Shown here: in pieces, positions 10,986 through 32,835 of the stretch | How the letters are laid out: each line of letters begins with the position of its first letter | How positions within the stretch are numbered: position 1 is the stretch's first letter | Assembly: GCF_000224145.3 (NCBI RefSeq) | Contig: NC_020175.2 | Location: 336,525 to 400,524, forward strand | Direction of reading: 5' to 3' | DNA: 64,000 nucleotides | Source: Ciona intestinalis | Lineage: Eukaryota; Chordata; Ascidiacea; Phlebobranchia; Cionidae | Program-made: the position numbers and the translations under genes | Notes under the pieces: model-generated | The model's database searches: none | Seen by the model: the letters and a program-made list of their open reading frames with translations, nothing else | What the model was told of the DNA's origin: nothing

Positions 10986-13900
10986 ATGAGTTTCCGCAGC
11001 TGTAGATAAACTAAGGCATTTACGTAGAGTACACGACCCTTTAATACTAAATATTCACTTCGTCATAGGCCATACGTTCCTTGATTTTGGGGGTTGCTCT
11101 CTTTACTCAACACGTCAAATCGATGAATTCACAGATTCACTGAAGCGTAACGTATATGGAAATCCCCACAGTGGAAATCCCAGCAGTGACTTGATGGCTT
11201 TCGAAGTCGAAAAGGTAATACCCGTCTTTATGTGTAAGCTCTCATTGTGGTGTTTGATATCCTTGACCACTTATGGTAGTCTGCGTATCATGGTACCAGG
11301 GGTACACTAAGTTAGCAGGCATGCCTCCAAATCAGAGGTAATAGGTTCAAGGCTCCTCGCTGCAGACGCTGCTATCATTGTGGGCGTGTGTGTCCAAAGC
11401 ATAAACAGTTGGGGTACTAATGAATTTTGCAATTTGATCCCATACAGCACAAATCATTACTTTAGTTCTAACTTGCCCTTACAGATGCGTAACACAATCT
11501 TGGAATTCTTCAACGTAACATCATCAGAATACAGCGTGGTTTTTACATCAGGAGCCACAGCTGGTTTGAAAATTGTTGGACAAGCGTTTAACTGGGCTGA
11601 AGGTGCTATATTTGTTTAACTGTTTGTTAGCTCATGGGAAAACTCTTAAAAGGCATGGTGTAATATTGGGGCTACATGGGATCACATGTTTTCATTACTC
11701 TGGTTTAAGCCTAAAACAGACTTTACCCTGCTGTTAGGTGTATATACAAACAAGCAGAGTCAAAGTATATTGCATTCACCACATTCATCAATGAGGTTCT
11801 CTATGTTTGAAAACTATGAGTGTAACTGTATTTTAACAATGTCACCCCAGATTTTACCCTGGTGTTAGGTGTCTGTGTCTATACAAACAAGTAGAGCCAA
11901 AGTATATTGCATTCACCACATTAATCAATGAGGTTCCCTATGTTTGACAACTATGAGTGTAACTGTATTTTAACAATGTCACCCCAGATTTTACCCTGGT
12001 GTTAGGTGTCTGTGTCTATACAAACAAGTAGAGCCAAAGTATATTGCATTCACCACATTAATCAATGAGGTTCCCTATGTTTGACAACTATGAGTGTAAC
12101 TGTATTTTAACAATGTCACCCCAGATTTTACCCTGGTGTTAGGTGTCTGTGTCTATACAAACAAGTAGAGCCAAAGTATATTGCATTCACCACATTAATC
12201 AATTAGGTTCCCTATGTTGGACAACAATTGGTGTCACTGCATTTTGAACTTGTATGTTTTCCAGATTTTATTAAAAATATAGAACATATAGGGCTTATGT
12301 GTGGAAGAACAAGTGTGGTAAAACTTTGGTGGCTGTAAATGTTTATGAACCATGTATGTTTAATGTAAAACACACACCAACTCGACATTGAGCATAAGGT
12401 GTACGAACACAGTATAATGTGTTGTAATTTAGAGGACATCCATGATATACCCTTAGTCACAAATAAACAAAGGAAAAAAATGCTGTACGTATATATGTGT
12501 GTGGACTATTTAAGAACAAGTAAGACCCTGAAGAGTACCATATTTCTGTGACTCTGTTCCTGTTTTTATGCAGAAATTGTTTTCTTTTTTTCAAGGCAAA
12601 TCAAGATATGTTTACTTGGAAGACAACCACACATCAGTGGTCGGCATCAGGGAAGCAGCTCAAGATAAAGGAGCTTCCGCAGTTTGTATGAGGTTTCCTA
12701 AGTAAGTTGTTTTCGAAAATACCAATACGCATCCTTTCACCATTTTACATCAAATTTCCTTGTTTAAGTGAATTTCTAAAAGCCGCATTTGGTCCTTAAG
12801 TCTTAACCATAAGCCCCTTATGCTTACTCTGTGACTTGATTTTATTCTGTTACTTAGGCTATAAGACATAAATGTAAATAATCTTTTAACGGCTTATCTG
12901 GTATAAAAAAAACATTGTATATTCCGACGTTTAGTCTGTCGTCAGGCAGATTTGAATAGAGGTGGCTATATACTATATACTAGTCTGTATTTTAAATATT
13001 GTTATACAAGGGCACACGGGACTGCTCTAAAAGTCAATTATTTAGATTTGATTTAACGTGTTTACATTATTTTGTTTACTGTTTTAAAGAAAACGATCTA
13101 TAAAAGAAAAAAAGGCCTATAAGCAATAGAGTCCCTTCTTTTTAAACTAATTGGTAAAATCTTTAATGTAAATATTTTCAGATCTGTTTCAAACATGGGA
13201 GACATAAAGGAGTTTCAACCAAAATATATTGGTTCTGAAAAAGATGGAAAATTCTTGAACAATAATCAAAATAATAATTTGCATTCAGGAAATGGGTGGG
13301 CTAAGTTTGTGTTAATTGGTGAAAATATTTACTTTATACGGATGGATGTAATCATGTATTATGTTGTGGATAGTTTGAATTTTAACATAGAGGTACACAC
13401 AACATTTCAACACATGGTGTATTCATTCAATATGTGTCATGCTTAATATAAAATTGTAAATTGTACTATATATCTCTGTTACTTTATTAAAACATTAAAT
13501 TAAAAGTCATATTTATCTCCAGTGAGGAGTTGTCGCATTTATTCGCCTACCCTGCCCAAAGTAATTTCTCGGGTCGAAAATATCCCCTGGGTTGGATTCG
13601 TTCGGTGAGGAATGGATTGCTTGGAAATGTGTTGAGTAAGTTACAGATAAATAAATGTAACTTGTATTCTCATAATGACAGATGTTACAACACAGGTGTT
13701 CTGTTTCACATACCTCTTGTCCACTTATAAGTTACCACATATGTAACTCTGTAAGTGAATATTGTTTAAGATTTTGTTTCAATGTATGGAAATATGGCCG
13801 ATAATTTGGAAAACATACAAATATTCACCGGGTTGAAGCAATTGCCGTTAAAGAATAAATTTTAAATTGCGGTAGAAAAATCCTTTTAATAGGTATAGTT

Positions 13901-16457
13901 TTTGTTTTCAGATCAAAAATATACTTCAGCTAATGCTGTCAAAAAAGTTAGCCAAACAACAGTATCTAAAAACAGGGAGTCTTGATTTTTAGGAGTATTT
14001 TTCTTTATTTAATATTACTGGGATCTTTGCATGAATTACAGAAGTGGGGGGTTCATGGTACACAATGCTCGATGCGGCTGCTTTTGTGACGTCATCAAAG
14101 CTGGATTTAAAAGAATATCCGGCTGATTTTGTGTCAATGTCGTTTTACAAGATGTTCGGATTTCCTACAGGTAATAATTCGACGGTGGACATGAGGTGTA
14201 TGAATACATCATGTGTGTCTGCCTGTTTGGTGTATAAGAAGAAACTCATGTTATAACCCGACAGTAGCCATAAGTTGTTTGAATAATTCATGCTTGCCTG
14301 GTGTGTCCTAAAAACTAATATAATGACCAGAAAGTAAGCATAACACTTATAAAATATAAACTACTTTTCTTAGGCATCGGGGCACTATTGGTCCGAAACA
14401 CATCGGCAAGAGAACTGAACAACAAAGTTTACTTTGGAGGGGGAACTACTAGGGTCTACTTACCTTCGGAAAACTTTCGAGTTTTTAGATCAAAACTTCA
14501 TGAAAGGTAATTACCACATTACACCTATGCAACATTGTTTTGCTGAAAGCCCAACTTATGTGTGTATGGACTTTGTGAGTATGTTGGCTAATGTATGCAA
14601 GGAAGTTAACAAGATGTATTTATGATCCTTTATAATAACAATAACATTCCATCACAGGTTTGAAGAAGGCACAATATCTTTTCTTGATATCCTCGCACTT
14701 AAATATGGATTCTCAACTATTTTCCGCATCGTTGGTTCCATAGAAAACATATCTCATCATCTCTTCAATTTAACTCACTGGTAATTTAGGAAATAAAGTT
14801 ATTTTATCGACTAAACATATATCTGTTTAACAAATATGAATCCCAGCAATAACAATGTTTGTATCATAAGATTCATGGTTTTAACTGGTCATATGTGACG
14901 TCGTGACAAAGTGGTTAGCGTGCCTACCTCTAACACAGAGGTTATTGGTTCAAGGCTTATAGCTGCTACCATTATAGGCGTGTGTGTCCTTAAAAAACAG
15001 TCTTTATAACACAAGTGTTCTGTTTCTTACACCTTCTGCCAGCTTATAAGTTACCATGTATGTTACTTTGTGGGTGATTATTTTTGGGGGATTTTTTTCT
15101 TTTTTTATAGATGGTTGATAATTTAATAAAAATCAAACTGTAGTGTTTTGGTATTCTATTCTATATGGATGGTACCATACACCTTGGCACATTCCACAAA
15201 ATGTTTAGTATGATATGATTATGCCTAGTATTATAAACACCACCCTAATACACTTAATTTATCCATAGGTTATATCATAACATGAAGGACCTTACCCATA
15301 AGAATGGAGTTAAATGCATTAAATTATATTCAGCTTCTGAATATAAGTCACCGACCACACAAGGAGCTACTATTGCATTCAACATTGTCAACAAGTATCA
15401 AGGGTGAGTTATCAGCATTTAGTATTATCTTTATTATATGTTACTCCAATACTCTTTATATTTTGTGTGAAAAACATTTTAAATCGTCAAATACGTAAGT
15501 AATATTCAAAATGTCTTTTTATTGTAACTCTTAAAGCAGATGAATGGAAGTTACACTGCTATATAAAGATAAGTTTTTTAGGTCATTTACTTAAAAAGCC
15601 AAAGATAAAAACAATACTACTGTAGTTGTTTTAATTACACAAGGCTACTAGTGTTGAACAGTAAATAATAATATATTGACTTTTATTTGTCTTTTTAATT
15701 ATGATAACAAAGATAAACAATGCTTTATATCGAAAAGGCAGGATAGAATGACAAAACTACTGTCGTTAAAACATATAAATATTAGTCTTATTCAATGATT
15801 AGGTTTGTTGGCTTCAACGAAGTTTTATCGAAAGCAGCGATGGTTAACATTCATTTACGTGGAGGTTGCTTCTGTAATGTGGGAGCTTGTAACTATTTGT
15901 TGACAATTGGCGATGGAAACATAAAGCAAATACATAAAGTAAGTAGAAAATCAATTTATTTTTTCTGTTCCTTAACACAATTGTTCAGAAGTATTTATTA
16001 ATTTGGTTCCTTGGCACAGTAGTTAGCTCCCTTCTTTCTACCCAGAAGGTTACAGATTCAAAACTTGGTGCTGCTACCATTGTGGCCATATGTGTCCTTG
16101 GGCAAAACATCTTATGGAAATTGCTTTAACCAAGTTATTTATACTGGGTTGTATAAATTTAGAGCAATACAATAAAAATATATATAACCACCCACAAAGT
16201 TACATATGTGGTAACTCGCAATAGATGTATTAAACAAAAACCTGTGTTATAACCACTGTCATTACCCTTCCACACAGGATAGACATGATGCATTCATTCA
16301 AAATCGTATTGTTTTACAGAGTGGTTATGTATGTGGAGAGGTTGATATCGTTGAAGGTCAACCAGTTGGAGCAGTTCGCATTACACTTGGTTACATGACA
16401 ACAAAAGCTGATGTTAAAAGATTTCTTAATTTTATAAAATTGACTTTTATTACTTAA
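10986..16457 (+). CDS. MOCOS: Molybdenum cofactor sulfurase, NifS-like domain only
   Basis: Transfers sulfur from L-cysteine to the molybdenum cofactor, activating xanthine dehydrogenase and aldehyde oxidase; it is a cytosolic PLP enzyme. Phase-consistent exons: 11069-11214, 11485-11602, 12596-12701, 13182-13310, 13523-13635, 14042-14170, 14374-14506, 14658-14780, 15269-15403, 15803-15938, 16320-16457. Family blocks in order: NVYGNPHSGNPSS, VVFTSGATAGLKIVG, YLEDNHTSVVGIRE, LFAYPAQSNFSG, the PLP-lysine motif SFYKMFGFPTG, YFGGGTT, and the persulfide-cysteine block RGGCFCNVGAC. A tiny first exon 10986-11001 (MSFRS) fits phase but is uncertain. The product is about 470 residues and ends naturally at FLNFIKLTFIT. 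Animal MOCOS normally continues into a MOSC domain, and none is visible before the next gene starts about 340 bases on. An exon-like stretch at 13912 breaks phase, and skipping it restores the family alignment. Confidence 0.9.
11290..11400 (+). repeat. SINE head fragment in a MOCOS intron
   Basis: tRNA-like head with a B-box-like GGTTCAAGGCT and the shared text 'gcatgcctccaaatcagagg'. The distal half is missing. Confidence 0.6.
11686..12235. repeat. Tandem repeat, 137-bp unit, four copies
   Basis: The phrase 'atacaaacaag' recurs at 11744, 11881, 12018 and 12155, exactly 137 bases apart each time. Copies 2-4 are almost identical and copy 1 is diverged. The array lies in a MOCOS intron. Single diverged relatives occur at about 18905-18965 and 29755-29840, so the unit is also dispersed. 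Confidence 0.95.
14895..15075. repeat. Composite SINE pieces in a MOCOS intron
   Basis: A plus-oriented tRNA-like head (about 14895-14995, with GTGGTTAGCGTGCC and GGTTCAAGGCT) is followed directly by a minus-oriented tail piece (about 15000-15075, 'cagcttataagttaccatgt'). Confidence 0.6.
16008..16280 (+). repeat. SINE copy in a MOCOS intron
   Basis: Diverged full-length copy: head with 'cagtagttagctccc', middle 'gcaaaacatcttatggaaattg', tail 'cacaaagttacatatgtggt' and 'ataaccactgtcatta'. Confidence 0.65.
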
Positions 16458-16795
16458 ATTAATTTTCATATATTTCTTTTCTGTTTTTTTTATACGTTCC
16501 CAATGCTGTTATTGTAGAATATTGCACTAACTTCATCTCTTCTGGCTAACATGCTTGGAATACAACAATGTCAATTCTTTTTGTATGTCAATTCTTGTAT
16601 TCTTCAATCGTTTTTTACACTCTGAGAAATATACATTGTTCTGCTTTTTTATTACTAATTGTGTTCCAACTTTACTAAGTTCTCTTTTGTATTTGCACCT
16701 GTTTTAGATGCACTTTTTAAAAAAAAGCGATTTTTAATACATAAACAATTTTTGCTTTGATCACGTGATTGTTGGTTGGGGATTCCCCTGCAAAA

Positions 16796-25916
<9,121 letters not shown>

Positions 25917-27073
25917 CTATAGAAATGTTATACCACGAATAATTTGTGGTATTTTTGTCCTGTGGTCAACTTGAAAAAGGAACGTGTTTTAACTTAATGA
26001 TGAAACAGGTACATTACATATCATTATTACTACAATTAACCTGAAACAAAGAAACCTGATGAGCTGCAATGATAATATGAACTGCATGAAGCCATTAAGT
26101 GGAAAATAGCAGTACGCTTACTCTTTTGTCATTATAAAGATTTTTATGGCAATTTTGTAATTGTTTTAACATATAGCTAGATATACCAAAAAAAGACCAA
26201 GATAACTGTTTAAGCACAAAGCTTAATTGGTAATTACACATGATTGTGTCCAGTAGCATTTTCAAACACTGTTTTTATTTAGGTTGCCTAAATATATATT
26301 TAACTTTTCCAGACTTTTCTAAAACTATTTAATCATGTTGCAGTAAAGAGTGTTGTACTTTGAAGTTTTTATTAATAATTTGGCATCATTTTGTTTAATT
26401 CTCAATTGTCCTATACTTTGATTTGGCCATTTCAGTATTATACAGACTTCGATAAAGAAGCTATTTTTCTATTTCATTTTCCATAACACCAAAATTCTTT
26501 ACCCAAACCAATTTTGCACACTAAAGTAAAATTTGAAATTTACTTTTGGTTTTATTTGCTACAAAACCTGACAGCAGGCATGTGGTGTTTTCTACAGGAA
26601 TGTGTTAGACAACCATGTTGCTTAAATGTAAGCAAAAGGCAGTTAAATTATTTGCTCCTGTGGCACAGTTAGCGCACCTGTCTTTTACTTATGGGTTCAA
26701 AGCCTTTCGCTGCGTCGTTGGGCAAGACATGTAAGTTATGTAACAACAATTGCTCCAACTTATAATAAACAATCACTCACAAAGTTACACAAGGTTATGT
26801 AGGAAATAAAGCAACTTGCATTCTCATTCATCATTTACACCTTGGTAAAGACACTTTAATCTTCTCTTCTGATGAGCTTAGTTAACTACTAAAGATTTTC
26901 AAACTTTAGATTTTATTTTGCCTGACAAACCTGAAGTTCTGTTAAAATAGTAAGCAAGCTGCACCTTACACTTACAGGGACACTTAACTTACATGGTGAA
27001 CCCTTTCAACAACCAACTAACTTGTTCAAACTACACTAGTAAGAACACACAACACCAATGTTATTTGGAGTGG
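25917..27073. other. Intergenic, phosphatase 3' side to RPS11 3' end
   Basis: Convergent gap between the plus-strand phosphatase and minus-strand RPS11. It contains one diverged SINE (26655-26825) and otherwise AT-rich sequence with no exon I can support. Confidence 0.6.
26655..26825 (+). repeat. SINE copy, shortened
   Basis: Head 'ctgtggcacagttagcgcacc' with 'gggttcaaagcc', then 'gggcaagacatgtaagtta' and tail 'cactcacaaagttacaca'. Confidence 0.6.
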
Positions 27074-27079
27074 TTTATT
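27074..27079 (-). terminator. Polyadenylation signal AATAAA of RPS11
   Basis: TTTATT on the plus strand gives AATAAA on the minus strand, 18 bases past the RPS11 stop codon. Such a short 3' UTR is usual for ribosomal protein genes. Confidence 0.65.
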
Positions 27080-27096
27080 AGCAACCGAACATCAGT

Positions 27097-28309
27097 TCAA
27101 AACTTTGAGAATTGCTTTTTACTCGCCCCCTTTGCTTTGTTAATCTTCACAACGTTGAAACGAACAGTTTTGCTGATGGGTCGACATTCACCAATGGTGG
27201 CGATATCTCCTGGTTGGACATCCCTGAGAAATTAGTTAAAATTAGTTTTCTTTATCCTAGTAGGTGAGAAATGTCATTGGACATTTTTGGCCTTGCTTAT
27301 TCTCAGACATACAGGGCTTAAATCTTTATAAATCATCATCAATAAAAACACAGTTGATCAGTTCTTTGTATGTGAAAGTCCTGTGGTGAGGTTTGACTTT
27401 AAACATGTGTAAGGTTCAGAAATTAAAATGAAACATATATATATTATAACTACCTGAAGCAAGGCGATATATGCACCGACATGTTCTGATGACGTTTCTC
27501 GAATCTGTTATATTTTCGAACATAATGAAGGTAGTCACGTCGGACGACGCATGTACGCTGCATCTTCAGTTTAGTGACAACCGCCGTTAAAATACGACCA
27601 CGGATGAGAACATTGCCGGTGAATGGGCATTTCTTGTCAATGTAGTTGCCTTCAAAAGCCTGTTAAAGTTTAAGTATTATAATAGTATAAATGTATGTGG
27701 TATCTTTATGGATTGGTTCTAAAGGTGCAGCACTAATTTTCCTGGTTACCAATAAACTGGTTTTCAGCCGTTTTGAGCTGACAATTAGGAGTATGGAAAC
27801 AGTCAAGGGAAGTTTAATGACAACTATTTTGGCTAAACCAAATCTTAATATCTTAAACTGAACAGTTTTTTATCACATTATAAAAACACGTACATGTTGG
27901 CATAGAAGAGCATTTTTTTATAAATTAGGAACATACGGTTACATTTATATAAAACTTACCTCTCGTGGTGTTTTAAATCCAAGGCCGATGCTACGAACAT
28001 GACGAAGCTTCTTTTTTGAACTTGTCAGGACTCGTTTCTTGTTCAAGAAAACGGTCGGTTGCTTCTGATAAGCCCTCTCTGTCTATAAACGAAAAAAACG
28101 CTCTAATTAACAGAAAATTTTCTAATCTCGACTACGGACCGTATACAGACTTTGTAAGCGGATATATTTTAACTTTAAAGCTAAAATTAAATTTAAAAAT
28201 GCTTTATTTTATTGGTAGAACGAGCAAAACCTTGTTTTATTTGTATTTTAGGCTACTTTTATTTAAAAATCGTTCAAAAACTTTATAATACCTGCGCGGT
28301 ATCAGCCAT
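27097..28309 (-). CDS. RPS11: 40S ribosomal protein S11 (uS17)
   Basis: Component of the small ribosomal subunit, bound to 18S rRNA. Four exons on the minus strand join in phase: 28309-28292 (MADTAQ), 28082-27960, 27659-27454 and 27223-27097 (stop). Together they give about 157 residues, the normal family length (human 158). Diagnostic blocks are [94 protein letters not shown] and [18 protein letters not shown], ending KKQFSKF. All splice sites are GT-AG. The gene looks complete and intact. It is head-to-head with RIC3, about 1.3 kb away. Confidence 0.98.
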
Positions 28310-28311
28310 GT

Positions 28312-28330
28312 TGGTGGAAAAGAGGGCACG
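28312..28330 (-). promoter_or_regulatory. 5' TOP-like pyrimidine tract of RPS11
   Basis: Read on the minus strand, the start codon is preceded by GCCCTCTTTTCCACCAAC. Ribosomal protein mRNAs typically begin with a C inside such a pyrimidine tract, which places translation under mTOR control. Transcription probably starts about 12-18 bases before the ATG. The exact start cannot be seen. Confidence 0.55.
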
Positions 28331-28818
28331 GAAGTGACGTCACGATTCAAGTCGCACGTGTTTGTTCAGCCGTGCCATAATTTGTAAGTTGATCGGGGAG
28401 CTAATTATTAAAACTTGCATTTTCATAACTATGTTGATAAAAATATATTAAAATTAACTTAAATTATTTATATTTTAATCTATTTTTAACTGTTTTTTTA
28501 CTATTATATATTTGGTCAAAAAATGGGCAAAACACGTTAGGCCCGTTAGGGGTTCGGTTTTTTGGTTTGTTTGAACAGTTTTTATAAATTTTTTAAAAAA
28601 CAATTTTTGCATAATAAAATACTGAAAATCCAACTTTTTAACTTAATTTGACTTTTATCCAATGTATATATAACTAGTTATATACATTGCTTTTATTTCA
28701 CCTGTTTGGAATTCGGTGGTTCCCCACATTTTGCTGTTATTGTTTTTTTACTTTCTTCAATTTCGAAGCACCAGGCGTCGGGTTAGCTGCATTTGATTGC
28801 AGTTGTACAAAGTAAGTA

Positions 28819-29007
28819 GGTAAAATGTATATATTAGTACGTTAAAAATTGTATCGTTGGGTGACTTATTAAAATTCTGGCGCTTTATACACGCTAAATT
28901 ACCACCCCAGGTATTTTTTGTGTTTGTAACTAAATCATATTCATATAGTTTTTAATGCAACAGTGTGTCTATTTTATGTAACTTTGTTTTTACCAAGCAT
29001 TTTGTAC
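28819..29007. repeat. 189-bp direct duplication, copy 1
   Basis: Nearly identical to 29280-29468 (offset 461 bases), with about two differences: one substitution in 'taccaccccagg' and one T in a T-run. It lies between RPS11 and RIC3. Confidence 0.95.
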
Positions 29008-29279
29008 TCTAGGCCGAGGAACCGGACCCACAGTGACCCACGTTTTTTGTCACCCCAAAAATACCCTAACCAACAACTAACCGAGCCTCGTGCTCTCTTT
29101 TTCATCCCCATATCTAAACATCATTCTGATTAATGATTTTTTTGATAAAATGTTAACTGTTAATTCCAACTACGGTTGGCTTGCCGCGAAATTGTATTCC
29201 TGAACTTACAATTCGGACCTTATTTTTCCACTTAAACCCATTATGTCATCGTGTTGTTAAAATCTCGCACGGAATACAT

Positions 29280-29468
29280 GGTAAAATGTATATATTAGTA
29301 CGTTAAAAATTGTATCGTTGGGTGACTTATTAAAATTCTGGCGCTTTATACACGCTAAATTACTACCCCAGGTATTTTTTTGTGTTTGTAACTAAATCAT
29401 ATTCATATAGTTTTTAATGCAACAGTGTGTCTATTTTATGTAACTTTGTTTTTACCAAGCATTTTGTA
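29280..29468. repeat. 189-bp direct duplication, copy 2
   Basis: Second copy of the 28819-29007 segment, ending about 107 bases before the RIC3 start codon. It may therefore lie in the RIC3 promoter or 5' UTR. Confidence 0.95.
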
Positions 29469-29575
29469 CAAAACGTGTTTTTCACTTACTGTCAGAATTT
29501 TTAACATTGTTTGTTGTTCTGTTAATGTTTTATTTATCATTGAGATCATTTCAATCTACTTCATTAATTCACAGG

Positions 29576-32203
29576 ATGGCGATATATAGGGTGCTTATGT
29601 ACGGTGGCCTTGGTGCTTTGTTTATTTCCATTGTTGTCCCATATATCTTCTTTGGATCTAAAGGTAAGTTATTTCTTAGAAAATACTTTGTCAGAAGAGA
29701 AATATTAGGGTTCTGGCGTGACATTTAACATGTTTTGGGACAAGAAAACTTTATATGTTTTAGCAACCCAGTTTTAGTCTATTCAAAAAAGCAGGGTCAG
29801 AGTATATTTCATTTGCCACATTGATCAATAAGGTTATTAGTGATTGACTGGGCATATATGCATTATAGAAATATACTTTATTAAAGATTGTAAAAAACTT
29901 GACACCTATGCCTTTTGCCACAATCAAATTACGATACATGTTTCAAACAGCAAGGAGCAAATACCACCATCCAGCTGAGAAGGAAGATATTAAATTTCCA
30001 AGCAGTAATTTACCCCCAAACTTTGGTTCGAAGCATGCAGGTGAAACTATTTATAAAAATGTTGTATTGATAGCTAATGTCTTCACGTATATATCATAAG
30101 TGATGTTTGAAAATCACAACAAAAATGCAGCGGGAGGCAGTAATAGTTGGGACCTTGGGAGCATTCCGGTAAACCAAATTTCAACTAATTGATTTTACTC
30201 CTAACTAATTATTGCAGTGTAGAAATTGCAACCCACCTAAACTTGCAACCCAACCTTAGTTACCATGTGCAAACTGTGCGCTGTTGTCAAAATGCTCTGG
30301 TTATTTTTTAATTCCAGTTATCATATCTGAAAAAATTTAGACAAACCATAAAAGCAAATTTGATTCTTTGGTTTAAATGTGCTTTTTTTATTTTAGAAAC
30401 TCGAACACAAAGACAAGGTTGGGCTTCCACTCTCGCACCAGTGTACACTGTTATTGTTCTTATTTATATTTCATATGTGATGTACAAGATAACTACACGG
30501 AAGGTATGAAATGTTGTTCTAAACTGTTCATAGAAAAAATATTACATGTAGTTTGTACTTTTTTTTAAATTTAAGTACGCCAGAATACTTTATAGTAGGT
30601 ATTGTAACAGTGTGTATATTAAACTTTAATGATCTCAGTCTGCAACAGAAAGAAGCAACATATGTAGCATAGCATGTCCCCAAGCTATAAAGTCATTAAT
30701 TTGATTGTTTAAGGAATAAGTGGTTGTTTTATTGAACCAAGTGTTTTACAAAATCATTCATTGATTCTTGTATCTCTCTATTTTCATTTGTTATTCAACA
30801 GAAACGTTCTCCTTATGGAACTGAAGGTTCAAATAAGAAAGCAACTATTTTATGGAAAAAAGGGAACCAGAAGACAAAAATAAGTAAAAAGAATATGTAT
30901 ATGTGAATACGTCAACTTTTGTTTTAATTAGTTGTAGCTTGGTTTTCTTTAAGTTTATAAATAAAACCTAAAGTTTTAACTAGCCAAACCTTATTTAGGA
31001 AAATTTACAAAATTTAAAAAAAATTACAAAATTGACCTAAACTACAACATTGCATCTTATTTTCCAAAATTCACAGTTGTTTTAATTTTTGCTTATTGTC
31101 GTTAGGACAGATTACATGCTACAGTCTTTTGATTACAGCTCAATTTTAGGGCATGATCTTGTCATTAAAATAAACATTCACATAAAAAAAATACTTTGTA
31201 TGTTTACAGCTCAGTACGAGTTGAATCAACTTGAGAAGAAACTTCTTGAATCGGAAGAAGCTGTTGAGAAGATCTTAAAGAAAGCAAATGATGTCATTAC
31301 TGCTGCGTTTGAACAAGCAGAGGCAGAAAGTATAACAAGGTCACAAATCACAATATTGTTTATTGAACTGCCATGCCAAATATAGCCTAAATGCTATATG
31401 GCTTTTTCTTCCGATTAAGTTAAATTAATATAATTTTTTCTGACAACTGGTGTTTTAAGAGTTGGTGTAACATGGTGGGGGATTCTGTTCAATGCACATC
31501 ATGCTTGGTGATTTTGGTTTGGAATTTATGTTTTTTGCAGCAATTGCCATTGAGTGATTTGGCCAAACACATACCACCAACAGTGGTAGCAGCGTTAAAC
31601 CTCAAACCCATAACCTCTGGGTTGGATACGGACACATTAATCACTGTGCAGCTGCGCTGGTGTAAACTACTACTATCAAAAGTTTGATTCCCAACGCCGT
31701 ACTCATTTATGAAAACCAAACTATATGGAATATATTAAAGGAATGACTAGCCTAAACCACTGAGCACGACACTGGATATTGGTATTTTTTAAACAAAATA
31801 AAATTAATGTATGACATACAGTTCCGACTCTGATGATGGTGGTGATGTAGTTGAAAGGATCTCGAGCACGGAATCTCAGAAAGAGTCCTCCCAATCTGAT
31901 GAGGAGGAACACTCGCATCAGCAATCCTGGATGTTGGAAGAATTGACTACAGAGGAGAGAAGAAGAGTTTTGGACGACATCAATTCAGAAGTTTCTTCTG
32001 AAGAGAATACTGAAGATAAAAAATTGATCAAAGTAAAAAATCTTGGTAAAACTTCAAAGGATTGCAATTCCTGCTCCGAAAGATCAAGCGAGGACTTGTA
32101 TCTTCCGGATGAAGAATGCTCGTCATCTTTATCTTCTTCAGACGGCGAAGAGTTTGTTCAATTTGAAAAAGAAAATCTTGTGACTGAAATTAAGGAATCG
32201 TAA
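29576..32203 (+). CDS. RIC3: RIC3-like acetylcholine receptor chaperone
   Basis: RIC3 proteins are ER chaperones that help nicotinic acetylcholine and related receptors fold and assemble. Six exons join in phase: 29576-29663, 29951-30040, 30397-30503, 30802-30883, 31210-31339 and 31822-32203, giving 292 residues. The order of parts matches the family: a first membrane helix close to the N-terminus (YGGLGALFISIVVPYIFFG), a polar loop, a second helix (LAPVYTVIVLIYISYVMY) followed by basic residues, a coiled coil (YELNQLEKKLLESEEAVEKI), then an acidic Ser-rich tail with many SSD/SDEEE runs. The start codon was chosen because it places the first helix as in the family; an AG just before it could instead be a 5' UTR splice acceptor. 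It is shorter than vertebrate RIC3 in the tail. Confidence 0.85.
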
Positions 32204-32320
32204 AACTAATGGCATGATTATGACATAATCAATTGGAATTGTGTTCATATAAAGTTTTTTACGACGCAAACTTTTTTACAAATTCAATTGAAGCAGTTTG
32301 TATAAATTGTATATGTAAAG

Positions 32321-32510
32321 TACTATGGGGTAAGATGGTTACTGTTAGCAAAGGATATCTCGAATATCCTAATTGTGTTTTTAACAATTAACAACACTCC
32401 TTTACAGTCAGGAGGATACGGTTATATTATTCGATTAATATTTTTGTTTAGTACCAAATGGGACAATTAAAGAAACAAAACAATGACCATCTTACGCCAA
32501 AATACTATAT
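32321..32510. mobile_element. MITE copy, diverged
   Basis: Left TACTATGGGGTAAGATGGTT, right ACCATCTTACGCCAAAATAC. The core 'taattgtgtttttaacaatta' is recognisable. Confidence 0.75.
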
Positions 32511-32717
32511 AACAAAAGTTGTTATTAAAAATATTTGTTGTATCTTGTTATTTATATCAATGCTGTGGTAAATATTTAAATGTCATTTTTATTAAGTGTT
32601 GTTGCATTGCAATTGAAATGTTGTTGTATTTGTGCAAAAATGCTGTGTTTTGTATGCTTATGTTTTAATATTAAGAGCTGCTAAAACTTTCAATGAATAA
32701 TTTTGCATGGTAAGGTA

Positions 32718-32835
32718 GCGACAGTCGTCAGAACACGAGTGTTCAGTTTTAACTCTTTATTAGTTACCACGTATGTGACCGTGTGGCAATTAATTTTTTA
32801 GATATTGAATAAATGAATGTAACTTATCCGCGCAA
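32718..32835 (-). repeat. SINE tail fragment
   Basis: Reverse-oriented tail part: 'gcgacagtcgtcagaaca', 'agttaccacgtatgtgac', 'aatgaatgtaacttatccgc'. Confidence 0.6.

Noticed and set aside
13912-13990. Exon-like stretch in MOCOS (YTSANAVKKVSQ), also at 663-740
   Set aside because: It breaks phase with both neighbours, whereas skipping it joins GLLGNVL directly to KVGGSWYTMLD as in the family.
28016-28288. Plus-strand open frame of 90 residues
   Set aside because: It is the antisense shadow of RPS11 exon 2 and its intron.
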